From Macquaria australasica (lineage: Eukaryota; Chordata; Actinopteri; Centrarchiformes; Percichthyidae), in the NCBI GenBank assembly GCA_005408345.1, contig SEMN01000053.1:1612750-1676749 (forward strand): a stretch of DNA of 64,000 nucleotides, in the 5' to 3' direction. Every line of letters starts with the position of its first letter. The stretch's first letter is position 1. Position numbers and translations under genes: made by a program. Below, one piece after another: positions 52,901 through 64,000 of the stretch. Below the pieces are notes generated by a model. The model saw only the letters and a program-made list of their open reading frames with translations, did not search any database and was not told the DNA's origin.

Positions 52901-53506
52901 ACTGTGTCTAAGGATTTGAGAAGCGCAGCCTGAAGCACAACTTGTTACCTCTGTGTTTCCAGAAAGCCCCTCCTTGGACAAACCCCTCTGCCTGAGCGTC
53001 ACTCAAAGTTCACTCCAGTCCAGACCCCTTTCCTAAGCTCAAATACACACTCACACACATCCACTGTCATCCACACAAACGCACGCACACACACACGCGC
53101 GCGCACACACACAAATCACACGCAAATCACACACATTTATACAGCGCCAGACGCGTTTGCAAATAGCCCGCCTGCCGCTTCCAGCGCTACTTTTCTTTTC
53201 AGGAGACGCACAAGAAGACCTGTTGGATGTTACTAAAAGCATTTTGCTGTTGTTGTCGTGCGGAGTTGATAAAAGTGCTACTACTTTTCACGTTTTTCCT
53301 CGCTCTCTTCAGTGACATCTAATGTAACTTTTTTTTTTTTTTTTTGGGATCTTCTCAGTTCAGCACTCTCGGAGTTTATGGGTGAATAAACTGCTTAATT
53401 GCATATCAAATTTCCGAACCGTGCAGTTGGATTAAAATCAGCATTTGATGGGCAAAATGAATAATTCCGTGAAATAACTCATTCCTCCAGACCAAAGGAT
53501 TTCAAG
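52901..53506 (+). promoter_or_regulatory. mxra5: probable mxra5 promoter and noncoding first exon
   Basis: CpG-bearing sequence (CGCGCGC near 53,096 and GACGCGTTTGCAAATAGCCC near 53,150, the latter an octamer-like TTTGCAAAT) precedes a likely 5' UTR exon ending at 53,506 before the donor gtatgc. The matching acceptor would be ttggcag ending at 54,151. The transcription start is not determined; a 15-base or longer T run lies at about 53,331-53,345. Confidence 0.4.
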
Positions 53507-54000
53507 GTATGCTTTTATCAACCATGACTGTGCATTACAATAATCTATTCATCTCGGAAAGCGTCTTGTTACAGTGCGTAATTTACTTTAATTTCAGCTT
53601 CAAGTTGAAAAGCCTCTCGCTCTACAGTTGGTTTGATGAATTTGAATGGTTTAAATAAGTGCATTTGTGCGCTTATGTGTGTGTGTGTGAGAGAGAGGGA
53701 GAGAGTGTCTGTGGGGTCTAGTTTTATGTCTCCCCTTTATTCTCTGTTGAATCCTCCTGGGCTTTCTGACACGAACTTTGATTTATGTGGTGATATATCT
53801 GTCATTCAATTAACCTACTGGGCACGCGCGTGCGCATGTGGTGTAGCCCAAAGGTCTGTTTTGTTTGAGACAGGTGTAATGTGTCAATGTGGCAGTATGG
53901 CTCTAGTGTGGGTCTAAGGATGTCATGTGTTGTACATATCGTAAATCCCCTTGAGTCAGATTTGTGTTTTTGGGCTGTATGAATAAAATTGACTTGACTT

Positions 54001-54027
54001 GTGTGTGTGTGTGTGTGTGTGTGTGTC
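54001..54027. repeat. (TG)n microsatellite next to a (GA)n run
   Basis: A TG run followed by GAGAGA at 54,041-54,068, inside the probable first intron of mxra5. Confidence 0.85.
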
Positions 54028-54190
54028 TGTGCACGCAAGGGAGAGAGAGAGAGAGAGAAAAAGAGAGACTCCCATCTGGATTTTGGGACATGTCACTGTG
54101 GTGCACTTTGCTGCTCTCCATCAGTCTTGACTTCCTTTTTCTATTTGGCAGTGATAATCACAGTGTAGCTTCTCCTCTCCTGGAGTGAAG

Positions 54191-54378
54191 ATGTGTCAGA
54201 GTGTGTGTGTGCCGATGGCACTGCTGACTCTCCTGGTGCTGACACTTCTGGTGCCCATGGGTCAGGCTTGTCCCAGAAGCTGTAACTGCTACCAGGCCAG
54301 CGAAGTCCACTGTACTTTCCGTTCCCTGCTCACCATACCTCCTGGCCTGCCTGAACACACACGCCGCATAAACTTAGG
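54191..54378 (+). CDS. mxra5: mxra5 coding exon 1 (signal peptide, LRRNT)
   Basis: The ATG at 54,191 begins MCQSVCVPMALLTLLVLTLL, a clear signal sequence. An in-frame GTG two codons upstream is not a credible start. The donor is gtaagg at 54,379 (phase 2). The exon probably starts at 54,152 with 39 nt of 5' UTR. Confidence 0.9.
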
Positions 54379-57300
54379 GTAAGGGAATGCATAAGCACAT
54401 ACACAAATAAGATTCTAAGCTAAAGTGCTTTTATTTACATTGAAAACACACCCACAGGGTTTGGATCAAGTGTCAAACTACAGTTAAGCAATGAGCTAAC
54501 ATGGAAATAATAATATTTGTTGACTCATTGACGTCTTAGGTTGATGATGCTGTTTCTGTGCTCCCGTAGGTTCAACAGCATCAGCAGGATCCATGACAGT
54601 TCTTTGGCTGGGCTAAAGAGGGTGGAGCTTCTGATGCTCCACAGCAATGACCTCCACCATCTTCCAGATGCAGTGTTCAGAGATATGAAATCGCTACAGG
54701 TAAACAGGAAGAAGAGCAACAACAACATGCATCGAACTCAGCAATATTAAAGTATACAAATTAAAAGAGAGGGAATTCCATTCAAAACTAAACTAGAGGA
54801 TAATTCGTGGGTAGGACAGGTAACAAAATGATGCCTAGACAACATTTTGAGGTGGTGAAGGCGATTCTATAGTAGCCTCTTCTTCTTATTGTTTCACAGT
54901 TCTTCTTTATGGAACTACAGTAGGCCTGTCTCTCAGGCAGCTAACGGCAGCCAACATTGAAAGTGTCCTGAGCTGTCCTTTGCCAAAGCAAACTATCGTT
55001 GCTGGATATATATATTAAAGCATATGGCTGTTAATGGGGACAGTAAACCAGTCTTTCCTCACATATTTAACCTTTGACTCTTTGGAGATGAAGGTTTTTG
55101 CAGGACACAGATGTGAAAATCCAACCTGGAGCAAGTCTCCATAAAACTTACTTTAATCCCTCTCCAGCCTCAGGCAGGGAGGACCATACAGAGGCTCCTG
55201 CACTATTTCAAATGTGCTCAGCTCTTAAACTTTCTACATGTGTAGTACTTATAGTTTACAGTCTGCATAGCTCGCTAACTGTGAGAAATGAATATACTTA
55301 AACTGTTTGACAGAACAGAATTCAGTTTTTAACAACATGATTAATGCAGGGATTACGAAGATATATAGCATTTGGCTAAAAGGGTGTGGTACAATTTAAA
55401 GTGAACACTACATTGATAAATGTTCGTAAATCTTGCAGTCATACTGTTAATAACAAATGGATTCATAAAAGGATACATTTTAAATTTGATCTGTGAAATC
55501 AGTATGCAAATTAATATAACAGTGTACATGATTCTGTTCACATTTTTCAGCACATTCTTCTAATTTTTGTACAACTAATGCATAATTTATGTGCCATCAT
55601 TCTTTTCACTGCTCAGTGACAGGAAACACACTGGACATTTAGCAGCAACCTAAGGGCAGAGCTAGCAGTCCATGGGGAAGTGATATTACTCAACAGGCAA
55701 TTGTTCCCTTCATCTCCCAGGCAGATGCTGATATATTTGCCATTGTGTGATAATAGGTTCCATATTTCCATGTGCTGACATCTTCACGTGCTAGATATGT
55801 CAGCAGCTGGGACTCTTCCAGCTAAGTAGCGTCCCTGGAGAGCAGATTTATCATAAGCCTCACAGAAATAAAATTCCACAACCTGGTTTTCATGGTGTGC
55901 CTTCTTAAAATTTGCCGGGTTCTCCACACATGACTAGAATAGCAATAGATCCCCTAGAGTCTTCTGCTGGGGATAAAGGGCTAAATTTCATATTTGAAAA
56001 GTTGAAGACCCCCAGTGTTAGAATATCCTTTTAGTTTTCCTTGCACTGACCTGACTCACAGCATGAATATATCATCTGGGTATGTGCTGTGGGCTATTTT
56101 CTCAATTTGTACGTGTGAGATGCTGCTGGAAGTATTTCCTCATACTTTTTACATTTACCTCCAGTCATTTTTGCTTACACAGAGTTTTTCACCCAACTCT
56201 TCATCCTCATTCCAATTGCCCTCACATCATTTGTCATAAATTCAATTTACAAGCATGTGGTGTCCAGTGACAGACTTATGATCATAGTATAGACTTGGTT
56301 TCTTCATCAGCCTCGATGTCTGTTATTTGATTGCTCTTCTAATCCTTCTTTTCTTCCGCTCATTCCTTTCCCTCCACCCCCACAGATACTAAAGCTGAGC
56401 TATAACAAGCTGAGAGAGATCTCTTCATCTCTGACCTTCTCTGGCCTGTCCTCACTGCTGCGTCTGTACTTGGATCACAACCTCCTCCAGCACATCCACC
56501 CCCGGGCCCTGCTCCAGCTGCCTAGCCTCAGGCTGCTGCGTCTGCAAGGGAACAGGCTGCATCAGCTGCACCCTCACACTCTGTGCACTCTGTCCCTCCT
56601 GAATACATATTACTTCTCTACTCTCAGGTGAGCTTTAATACTTAAAGCACATAATGTAATAATCATTGTTGGAGAGGTTACAACATTCTGAAAGTTTAGT
56701 TTAAACAGATATAGACCTGTCGGTGCTTTTGACAGTGAGGACAGCAAGGAATGTTAACTTTCTGTTGTCTGTAAAGTCTGTTGCTACAATAGACACAAAT
56801 CCGAACACAATCAACTTAATTTGTAGTTTGTTTTTTTTACCAAAAAAAGTGGGCACATCATAAAAAACACATTTGAACTGAGTTGACTTATGGCCAAGCA
56901 ATAGCAAAATATAGTTAAACTGGTGAAATTACCCACCAGATCTGGTAATGATGTGATACGTGATTAGCCGTAGCCATAAAAAACAACAACACTTTCATTG
57001 CTGGTTATTGGTATTTAGACATATACATTGTCTCTTTACCCTTTTTTATAACTACTGCAGAGGAATAACTTGGGTCTTAACATGAAGGTGATGATGGAAA
57101 TTATAAAAATGATGGATGATTTTCTTACCCCTAACCTGTCACCTCTCACTGCCCACTCTCTTTCATCCAAACCTCCATTCCTCTATGACTTTGATTCAAC
57201 CTCTGTGTTCTCCCTCCTCCTCTTCATCTCAATCTCAATCTCTTCTTTGCTCTGTTTTCCCTCCTGTAGACACCTCGACCTGTCCAACAACAGTCTAACC

Positions 57301-60300
57301 ACTCTGCCCAAAGAGACCTTAGCAACAGCACCTCTGCTGGAGACTCTTGTGCTGCAGGCTAATCCATGGAGTTGTGACTGTAGGATGAACTGGTTTCTCA
57401 CTTGGAGTCTGGCTCATCCAGGTGACTGTCACGTCTGAGATATTATTTGTTTTCACATGTTGTTTTGTCTCCCATATGCACATGCGTTTTATGGCGGTTA
57501 TTTTTTGTGTGCCTTTGAGCGAGTTTAATTCAGTCTGGGATGAACATGTGAGTTGCTTGAGTGACTAAAGGAGAAGAAATAGATAAGGAGATATGGTGAG
57601 AAGGAACATGGGGGATGGATTGAGAAACAGAAGACTAATTTGTTGATATTTCCAGTCTATAAGCAGTTGAAGAACTGTAATATAATAAGTCAAATCCAGC
57701 CAAATGATAGAAAGATGGGATAAATGTACTTTCTAATACATCTGCTTTTGTTATCTTGATACCTTTGACATCTCTCCACCTGCTTTCCATCACACACTCT
57801 TCTCTGTTTTCCCCCATTTTCTGTATCTCTTCCAGTCTGTCTTGTGGCTGTTATTGAGATGTGAAGGAGGGCTGGACCGTGAAATGTGTCTCATTGATAT
57901 GCCAGACTTAACCTGCCATGACTAATCTATGATGACTGCATTGATGTGTGCAGGCAGCTGAAATATAGGCTAATGATTGCTGTGTAATAATGAAGTGATG
58001 CATATTTCTGATATATGAGTAGATGAAGTAACCGTACCTAATTAGTAAGAGATATGAAGGGTAATGAATGCTTCAGAAGAGCTGGCATGCCTAATATATG
58101 ACACCACTAATATGTGCAGATAGCTCAAATGTGCACTAATATGTTTGTATAGTTGCTATGATGTTATACACTGTTGATATGCCAGAGATGGTAAGGCTGC
58201 CTTTTATGACATAATTTTCTCCTTCTCTCTCTTTCAATTAGGCTTAATGAAATGTCCCAGTGGCCCTCAGTGTCCAGTCTGTGCCTCTCCCAATTCCGTT
58301 CAAGGGCAGGGCTTGCTTGAGCATACTGACCTATCGTGCACCTCGCCTGTCATCCCCTCCCCAGGAAGAGACACACCTTTGGAGTCAGAACTCAGTGAAA
58401 TCCAATCAAGTGAATCCTTCAGAGAGCCTTTAGGCACTGCCTCTCTGGGTCTGTCTGACCAACAGGGGAACAGTGTTGATCTGAGTTGCAACATCACTCA
58501 CTCTTCTGAGTCCCAGGATATTGCTCCTCCTCCAGATCTCTCCCTTTCCTCTTCTTCTCCTCTCCCCCTTGCTCTGTCACTCTCCCTGGATTGCCCTGTG
58601 GAGAGACAGAGCTATGAGAAACTTTGGAGGATCCTAGCTTACTACAGTGAGACTGCAGTTCGCCTGGAGAGGGAGATCATGCTGAGTAAAACCCCGGCAT
58701 TGGCCTACCGCTACAGGCAGGCAGCAGAGACAGACGGATATTATCACACTGGAGTTAAGGCTTCTGTTAAAGCCAGACCACAATGGCTGCTACAGCCAGC
58801 CATTAGCATTCAGCTAAAAAGAGCTCAGTCTAACGGACAGAAATTTCAACTTATATACTCAACAAGAGTTTCTGCTCATCCTGACCCTACTTCTCATCCC
58901 TCAATATCCTCTGCTTCTCACCAATGGGTGGTGATTTCAACTAATCATACCAACACAGCAGTGGCAGCAGTAGCAGGCAGTAAGGTGGAGCTATCATGCC
59001 CTCTTTTAAGTTCTGGTAATCCCAAAATACAGTGGATTCTCCCAGATGGATCCAAGCTCATCTCCCCCTCCAGCAGCCTAGATAGTAGGCTCTGGGCCTC
59101 AACCTCTGGTTTACTTCTACACAAAGTGCAGCTCTCAGATGCCGGGATCTACTACTGCATAGCCCGGGCAGGCAGGGATGTAGATGTTCTCCCCCTGCGC
59201 CTGGCAGTGGAGGAGTCCTCTGTTCCACCTTCAGGAGAGCATATGGGACCTCGTGTTACCGGAACAGTTGGGGAGCCCGTCAGTCTGTTCTGTGAGGCAT
59301 CTGGTTCACCAGCGCCTCGTATGAGTTGGGTGTTACCAGATGGAAACATAGTGCGACGGGGATTAGCTGTATCAGGTGGGCTCGCTATACAATCAAATGG
59401 GAGTCTCTCTCTGCCTAACCCTTCTCAGAGGGATGCTGGTCATTACCGCTGCATTGCGGTCAATCAATATGGTAGTGACTCTCTGTCCATGCAGCTGGAA
59501 TTGAACTCACGATATCCCCCTCCACTTAGGACTTCATTTCCCCGAGGGCCACAGTCAGCCGCTGGCCGGTCAACCAAGATACGGGCTCCATTACTACATC
59601 AAGTGGAGGAAGGATCAGGGGATGAAGAGGAAGAAGAAGTGAGATCTCTTATTGGCAGTAGGAGACCTCTCCAACCTCCCCCAAACAGACGTTATCCAAT
59701 TGGAAAACCTCGAAGACGTGGGCCTATGAGAGAAGGCCCCCTGAGAAGAGGAGGAGGGCCTGTATCATTCACTGACCAGAGAAGAAATCGCTTTGAGAAC
59801 AGACATAGAGTTACCACAAACAAACAAAGGATAGACCCTCAGAAATGGGCTGACCTCTTGGCCAAGATACGACAAAAGACTGCTCACACTAATAACAGCC
59901 AGCCCATCACAGCAGGAAAGCCCACAGCTGAACCAGTGCGAAGAGGCAAAGGCGGAGACGCAGACAGACATGAGGGAGATGATGATACAGAGAGAGGTAG
60001 AGCTGAAGGAGCAGGGGTGGAAGCAGAAACTGAAGGGTCATCTGTTGATGATGCCGATCTACAAAAGGAAGACCTACAGCCCATTCACCCAACACACACA
60101 GAGACAAAAACAGACACTGAAACAGACGCAGAGACAAAGACAGGGAATCAGAGGTCAACAGAAACACAGACAGATATAGAGAACGAGACAGAGACAAGCA
60201 TACAGACAGAGAAAGCAGGTCGACAGACAGAGACAGTGACAAACCAAGAGACACGGGAAGAACCAGTCACATCTACGCCAATCTCAGGAACAAATGAAAT

Positions 60301-63300
60301 TGTCCCAGAGCCAGGTGAGGGAGATGAGCAAGGAGCAAACCCCAACCCACCTAGAACCAGGCCTCAGAAACCCCGACAGGGACTCTTTCCTAATTTGGTT
60401 CCAAACTCCCGGCCTCAAAGCCCTTGGAATTCTCGCAGGAGGATCGGACAGCGAAGACGAATCATCAACAGGCCCAGGGGGCGACCTTTGACCCCACCCC
60501 GTCCTCTCCCTGACCCTACGAACCCAAGGTCACAAACTGCAACACCTGGCACTACCACAGATCAAATTAATATGTTGTTGCTGGTGTCAACAACCACATC
60601 TCCAGCTATTTTATTGACACGGAGTGACCATATTAGGACTTTTCCAAGCGGTGCGGCACTGAATCCTCTGTCTGCCCCTGTTTCTAACACTGTTGGTGTC
60701 TCCATTTCAAAATCTGCCTCCCCCTCATTGACTCCCTCTCCCTCCTCTCTCACCTCATTATCCCCCTCTCACACAAAGACACATATAGACATGATGACTC
60801 ACTCAGCCAACATCCCAGACACTGCAGAGTCCACTCTCTTCAACACACCGACACCAGCACCCACTCACTCTGATGCTGCGATCGCGCGGACACATGTGCC
60901 AGACACGCACACCAGGACACATACGCATGTCATACAGACACACACAACAGCATACACAGCCTTAGGCAAACATGCTGACAGACCCCCAAGCAAACACAGT
61001 AAAGAGCTGGAGAGGGATTTGTTGGGTGACCCATATGTGTCCCACTCCTCCACCTCTCTCTCGCTCATTCCCTCCTCCATTGCTTCCTCCACAGTCCCCA
61101 GTGCAGCTACAACTGCCACTGCTACTGCAAAAATCATAATAACTCCTTCATCTACTCTCAAGAGCACTCATTCTACTAGATCTGTTGAAAGCACTACAAG
61201 TACATCTACTACTACAGCTAGGGAGGTCAAACTTACCACAACAACACCAATTACAGCTATGACTACAAGTCCCATCATGTCTACTACAACTACCATTAAT
61301 ATTCCAACATATAACACTGCCAAAAGCACGACAACTGCTCTTACCTCTACAACTACTCCCACAACTCCTATTCTTACATCTACTACACCCACTACCACTA
61401 CTACTTCTTCAACTAGCCCTTTGACTACTACTTTTACCACTACTACTACAGCTACTAGTACTACATTCTCATTCAAAGTTATTCCCACAACTCCTATCCC
61501 CACTACTACTACTGCTACAACTACTAAAACTACCAGTCCTACTAGTACTAGAATTACCATCTCAGCCAAAACCTCTCCAACCACCACAAGGGCAGCTACA
61601 CCCAGTACACCTTCTACTACTACCTCAACAATGACATCAATGAGTACCACAGCATCATCCAGAGAGAGGCCAAGCCTTGGCCATGTTGACCCCAGAGGGA
61701 GGCCTGTTTCTGGGGCTCCAAATCAGAGTCGACGCCCTACTGACTGGAAGAACCCTGGAGCTAATTCCATTCCTGATTCATACGGCAGCAGGCCACACTT
61801 GCCCCCCTCCCCTTCGCTCCCTGCTGCCCCTGGGGTGAGTTCAAATCGATTCAAATAACATAATATTGCCATTTTGTGGATACTTTTATCCCAAATGGGT
61901 CTTAAAGCAAGCACATACATTACAACAAGAGTAAGAGCCAAGCTAGGACCACAATTTGTTCTTTATTTGTTAATTTAATTGATAATTTATTTAAAGTTTT
62001 CCTATTTTTCTGCTCCTTGCTTTCAGTCATTCATTCAATTAGTCATTTCTTTAAGTGCACTCTTAAATGTAGTATGCAGTTCATATATATATAAAGCTAT
62101 TTTTCTTTGTTGTCAGCTAAGTGGAACTCAAATTAACATTTCTTTTCTAAGTGAGTGCTGGCCCAGAAAATAACAACACACACACACACACACACACACA
62201 CTACACTGACTGTGCAAGCCCTTGGGCAAAAGCTTAGCAGAAATGCACAATAGATCTGAAAATAGTCTAATCTGAATCCACATGGCCTGCTATTAAACCT
62301 AAGGGATGTTTATGACAATTTTTCAATTTCATGGATTTTCCAGAGCTCTACTAGATCTAAAGAATTGATGAAAAACACATGTTCCATAATCAACAACATT
62401 ATCTGTTTTGAGAGCCTAATCCCAAGGGATTTAAAATAATCAATTGTTAATTAATTTCCAGAGCTTACTTGGCAAGCCTCTGCAGACCATACTACTGGGT
62501 CCACCACCAATGATTCTAAATCTGGGATCACAGTAAAGCTACATTGAATGTGTGATCCTATTCCACAACAATGCTTAAAAAAACATTGCTATTTAAAAAA
62601 ATACAATTAATTACAAACGTTTTACCAAAAACTTTTACTGAAGAGTTTACATATTGATGTCAGTACCTCTCAGTTTTTATTTAGTTGAAAGATTAAATAA
62701 TACTCCAAGACCAACACAATGCTGCAGCTTTGCAAGATGAAGAACTTTTATTAGTGGAGCCTGCTCTCAGATATCTTCTACAATTTTTTCAAGAGTCACT
62801 AATTCTATTACTCATTACTTTATTTGACACTATAATCTGTTTTCTTAAACTTTTTCATAGGCTCCAGTTGTGAGATCCAGACCGAGGATTGCAGACCCAC
62901 ACATCAGGACAGTGTCGTTCCCAGCAGAGAGCACTGCCAGGCTGGCATGTGAAGCTCAAGGAGAGCCAAAGCCGTCCATCACATGGACCAAGGTCGCCAC
63001 AGGTACATCTTCAGTAAACTTGCTCAGTGAAACAGGCTCCAGGCCTATATTTTTAATTATGCTGGGAAACATAGAAAGGTCAATTATGTATGTGAATATA
63101 CCTGTCATTTTTATGGTTAAAAACTACAGACTGTAGACTACAGAATAAATAAAGGTTTGTATTTACATTCTGAAGTCACAGATTTGAAAGGAAATCAGCT
63201 TTAGTATGTAACTATAACTGAATGAATTTGAACACATTTTACACTGGTGAAATAATCCATTAACACCCAGCATTACGCACTGGCATGCACACAATAGCCT

Positions 63301-63544
63301 TTTCTCTTGCTTGCCATGTGGGAAAGACATATTGCAAGAAAGTAATGGAACATTTTGTGCACTGCATCACTGACTTTACTTCACGCTGTGCCACTCGGTA
63401 TGTCGCTGATCCTGCTTTCCTCTGTCTCTTACTCACTCTCTAACTTTCTTTTCCAATTTGTCTCTGTTTTCACCACTCTGTCTCCTCACTGCTGCTCTCT
63501 CGCTCTCTCTTGCTGTCTGTCTGTCTGTCTGTCTGTCTGTCTGA

Positions 63545-63581
<37 letters not shown>

Positions 63582-63717
63582 GAGCGGTGATGTCAATCCA
63601 CTCCAGGGCTCAGCGTTTTGAGGTCTTGCCAAATGGCACCCTTGTTATCCAGAATGTTCAGCTGCAGGACAGGGGCACATACATCTGCAGTGCACACAGC
63701 TTTCTGGGTCGTGACAG
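54191..63717 (+). CDS. mxra5: matrix-remodelling-associated protein 5, 5' part
   Basis: This is a very large secreted extracellular-matrix protein of the LRR/Ig class. Coding exons seen: 54191-54378, 54570-54699, 56386-56627, 57270-57421, 58242-61834, 62861-63002, 63582-63717, a continuous frame of 1,527 codons plus 2 nt, running off the window. The start gives a signal peptide (residues 1-26, ending MGQA before CPRSCNCY). Then come LRRNT (about 27-58, CPRSCNCYQASEVHCTF), about six LRRs to residue 210, and LRRCT (NPWSCDCRMNWFLTW, then KCPSGPQCPVC). The 3.6-kb exon has two Ig domains (Cys pairs about 490/542 and 587/640), the conserved KQRIDPQKWADLLAKIRQK block (about 767-785), and a Thr/Ser/Pro-rich linker. 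The last two exons start the C-terminal Ig array (LACEAQGEPKPSITWTK; RGTYICSAHS). The exon layout and blocks such as GFNSI, SEVHCTFRSL and EKLWRILAYYSE match my memory of human MXRA5. Duplicate a or b cannot be told apart. Confidence 0.92.
54570..54699 (+). CDS. mxra5: mxra5 coding exon 2 (LRR)
   Basis: 130 bp, encoding FNSISRIHDSSLAGLKRVEL through DMKSLQ. The acceptor is cccgtag and the donor gtaaac (phase 0). Confidence 0.92.
54700..56385 (+). other. mxra5: mxra5 intron 2
   Basis: A 1,686-bp intron of unique, AT-rich sequence ending in a C-rich acceptor (ccacccccacag). No other feature was recognised. Confidence 0.85.
56386..56627 (+). CDS. mxra5: mxra5 coding exon 3 (LRRs)
   Basis: 242 bp encoding ILKLSYNKLREISSSLTFSG through LNTYYFSTL, three LRR units with the LxxLxLxxN pattern. 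The donor is gtgagc at 56,628 (phase 2). Confidence 0.92.
56628..57269 (+). other. mxra5: mxra5 intron 3
   Basis: A 642-bp intron with a pyrimidine-rich 3' end. Open frames crossing into exon 4 reflect read-through from its CT-rich tail. Confidence 0.85.
57270..57421 (+). CDS. mxra5: mxra5 coding exon 4 (last LRR, LRRCT start)
   Basis: 152 bp encoding HLDLSNNSLTTLPKETLATA through MNWFLTWSLAHPG. It contains the first cysteines of the LRRCT cap (WSCDCRMNW). The donor is gtgact at 57,422 (phase 1). Confidence 0.92.
57422..58241 (+). other. mxra5: mxra5 intron 4
   Basis: An 820-bp intron, AT-rich, ending in a CT-rich tract and caattag. It contains degenerate TAATATGTGCAGATA/TAATGAT-like repeats around 57,900-58,180. 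No other feature was recognised. Confidence 0.8.
58242..61834 (+). CDS. mxra5: mxra5 giant coding exon 5
   Basis: A 3,593-bp exon (phase 1 in, phase 0 out) opens GLMKCPSGPQCPVCASPNSV, completing the LRRCT cap. Then follow the EKLWRILAYYSETAVRLERE block, two Ig domains (VELSCPLL with YYCIARAG; VSLFCEASG with YRCIAVNQYG), an acidic run (GSGDEEEEEV), a basic Arg-rich part, TET/ETD repeats (about residues 852-907) and a Thr-rich mucin-like stretch (about 1184-1377). The donor is gtgagt at 61,835. The mammalian counterpart is also one unusually large exon, with a longer linker as I remember. Antisense Val-rich open frames here are mirror images of the Thr repeats. Confidence 0.93.
60085..60250 (+). 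repeat. mxra5: coding ACAGAGACA-type repeat in mxra5
   Basis: Degenerate hexamer/nonamer units encode alternating Thr-Glu-Thr-Asp (TETKTDTETDAETKT). It is likely a disordered, acidic and potentially O-glycosylated spacer. Confidence 0.75.
61080..61660 (+). repeat. mxra5: coding ACT/ACA trinucleotide-rich mucin-like tract
   Basis: About 190 codons are dominated by Thr (ACT, ACA, ACC) with Ser and Pro, forming degenerate TTTS/TPTT units. Such regions are typically O-glycosylated in secreted matrix proteins. Codon mix shows an impure repeat and no frame break. Confidence 0.85.
61835..62860 (+). other. mxra5: mxra5 intron 5
   Basis: A 1,026-bp AT-rich intron with a short (CA)n at about 62,177-62,200. 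No other feature was recognised. Confidence 0.85.
62861..63002 (+). CDS. mxra5: mxra5 coding exon 6 (Ig, first half)
   Basis: 142 bp after tttcatag, encoding APVVRSRPRIADPHIRTVSF through WTKVATG with the first Ig cysteine (ARLACEAQ) and the core Trp. The donor is gtacat at 63,003 (phase 1). Confidence 0.92.
63003..63581 (+). other. mxra5: mxra5 intron 6
   Basis: A 579-bp intron whose last about 70 bases are (CTGT)n and (CT)n, used as the polypyrimidine tract. Confidence 0.88.
63513..63579 (+). repeat. (CTGT)n(CT)n microsatellite forming a splice acceptor tract
   Basis: CTGT units (about 63,513-63,540) pass into a CT run (about 63,548-63,579) that abuts the acceptor AG at 63,580-63,581. Confidence 0.9.
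63582..63717 (+). CDS. mxra5: mxra5 coding exon 7 (Ig, second half)
   Basis: 136 bp encoding AVMSIHSRAQRFEVLPNGTL through SAHSFLGRDR, with the D-x-G-x-Y-x-C Ig signature (DRGTYIC). The donor is gtgaaa at 63,718 (phase 2). Further Ig exons must lie beyond the window. Confidence 0.92.
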
Positions 63718-64000
63718 GTGAAAATACTGATACCAGTTATGAATATTAATGCACTGTATACCATTCTGTTATAATGACCTGGGGCACAATATTTCAGTAT
63801 TAATTACACAGGCGTAAGGCAAATTGCAAATTAATTACTGAGTATTATGTATGATGTGCTGGTATTTTACCCACTTAATTTGCAAAACAAATTCAGCTTT
63901 TCAGGTGCAAACACAGTTATATACCTACTTGATTTAACATTTTTAAGCAGTCTAAAGCCATATGGAAATCTCTCTATATGAAACCTGTTTATAAAATGTG
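63718..64000 (+). other. mxra5: mxra5 intron 7 (start)
   Basis: AT-rich intronic sequence up to the window edge; nothing else was seen. Confidence 0.8.

Noticed and set aside
61168..61650. 160-codon Val-rich minus-strand frame
   Set aside because: It is the exact antisense of the Thr-codon repeat in mxra5 exon 5.

Overview
The window reads as teleost (ray-finned fish, probably percomorph) nuclear DNA. It has two intron-split genes with canonical GT/AG borders, dense (CA)n/(TG)n microsatellites, a decayed Rex1-like LINE with a TATCT tail, and several short interspersed repeats that I recognise from memory as common in fish genomes. No database search was possible. Family calls rest on remembered protein families; exon borders were worked out by reading frame and splice dinucleotides.

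Region 1 (about 1-16,700, + strand) is a complete neuroligin-4 gene (nlgn4/nlgn4x type) of eight coding exons, 234 to 13,971, encoding a predicted 876-residue postsynaptic adhesion receptor. It has a signal peptide, an inactive cholinesterase-like ectodomain (Gly in place of the nucleophile Ser), a stalk, one transmembrane helix, a gephyrin-binding-type motif and a C-terminal PDZ ligand. Coding exons 4+5+6 total 790 bp, which is the length I remember for a single mammalian neuroligin exon. A further intron cuts the cytoplasmic tail. The gene therefore appears to carry three extra introns.

Region 2 (about 16,700-52,900) is a 36-kb gene-poor interval. It holds microsatellites, a 5'-truncated Rex1-like non-LTR retrotransposon (36,490-39,087), a possible second LINE fragment with a zinc-knuckle-like motif (32,690-33,172), and copies of several MITE-like repeats. 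Two of these are long palindromes (16,960-17,500 and 31,301-31,519). I found no PRKX-like kinase exons, although in human PRKX lies between NLGN4X and MXRA5.

Region 3 (about 52,900-64,000, + strand) is the 5' part of mxra5, a large secreted LRR/Ig matrix protein. Seven coding exons are present: signal peptide, LRRNT, LRRs and LRRCT, then a 3.6-kb exon with two Ig domains and a mucin-like Thr/Ser/Pro linker, then the first exons of the C-terminal Ig array. The gene runs off the right edge.

The two genes share orientation and the order nlgn4 then mxra5, matching the human Xp22.3 order in the direction of transcription. They do not form a functional unit beyond conserved synteny. I saw no convincing new biological system. 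The most notable points are the extra nlgn4 introns, one of them largely filled by a repeat, a (TG)n tract used as a splice acceptor, and the palindromic repeats.
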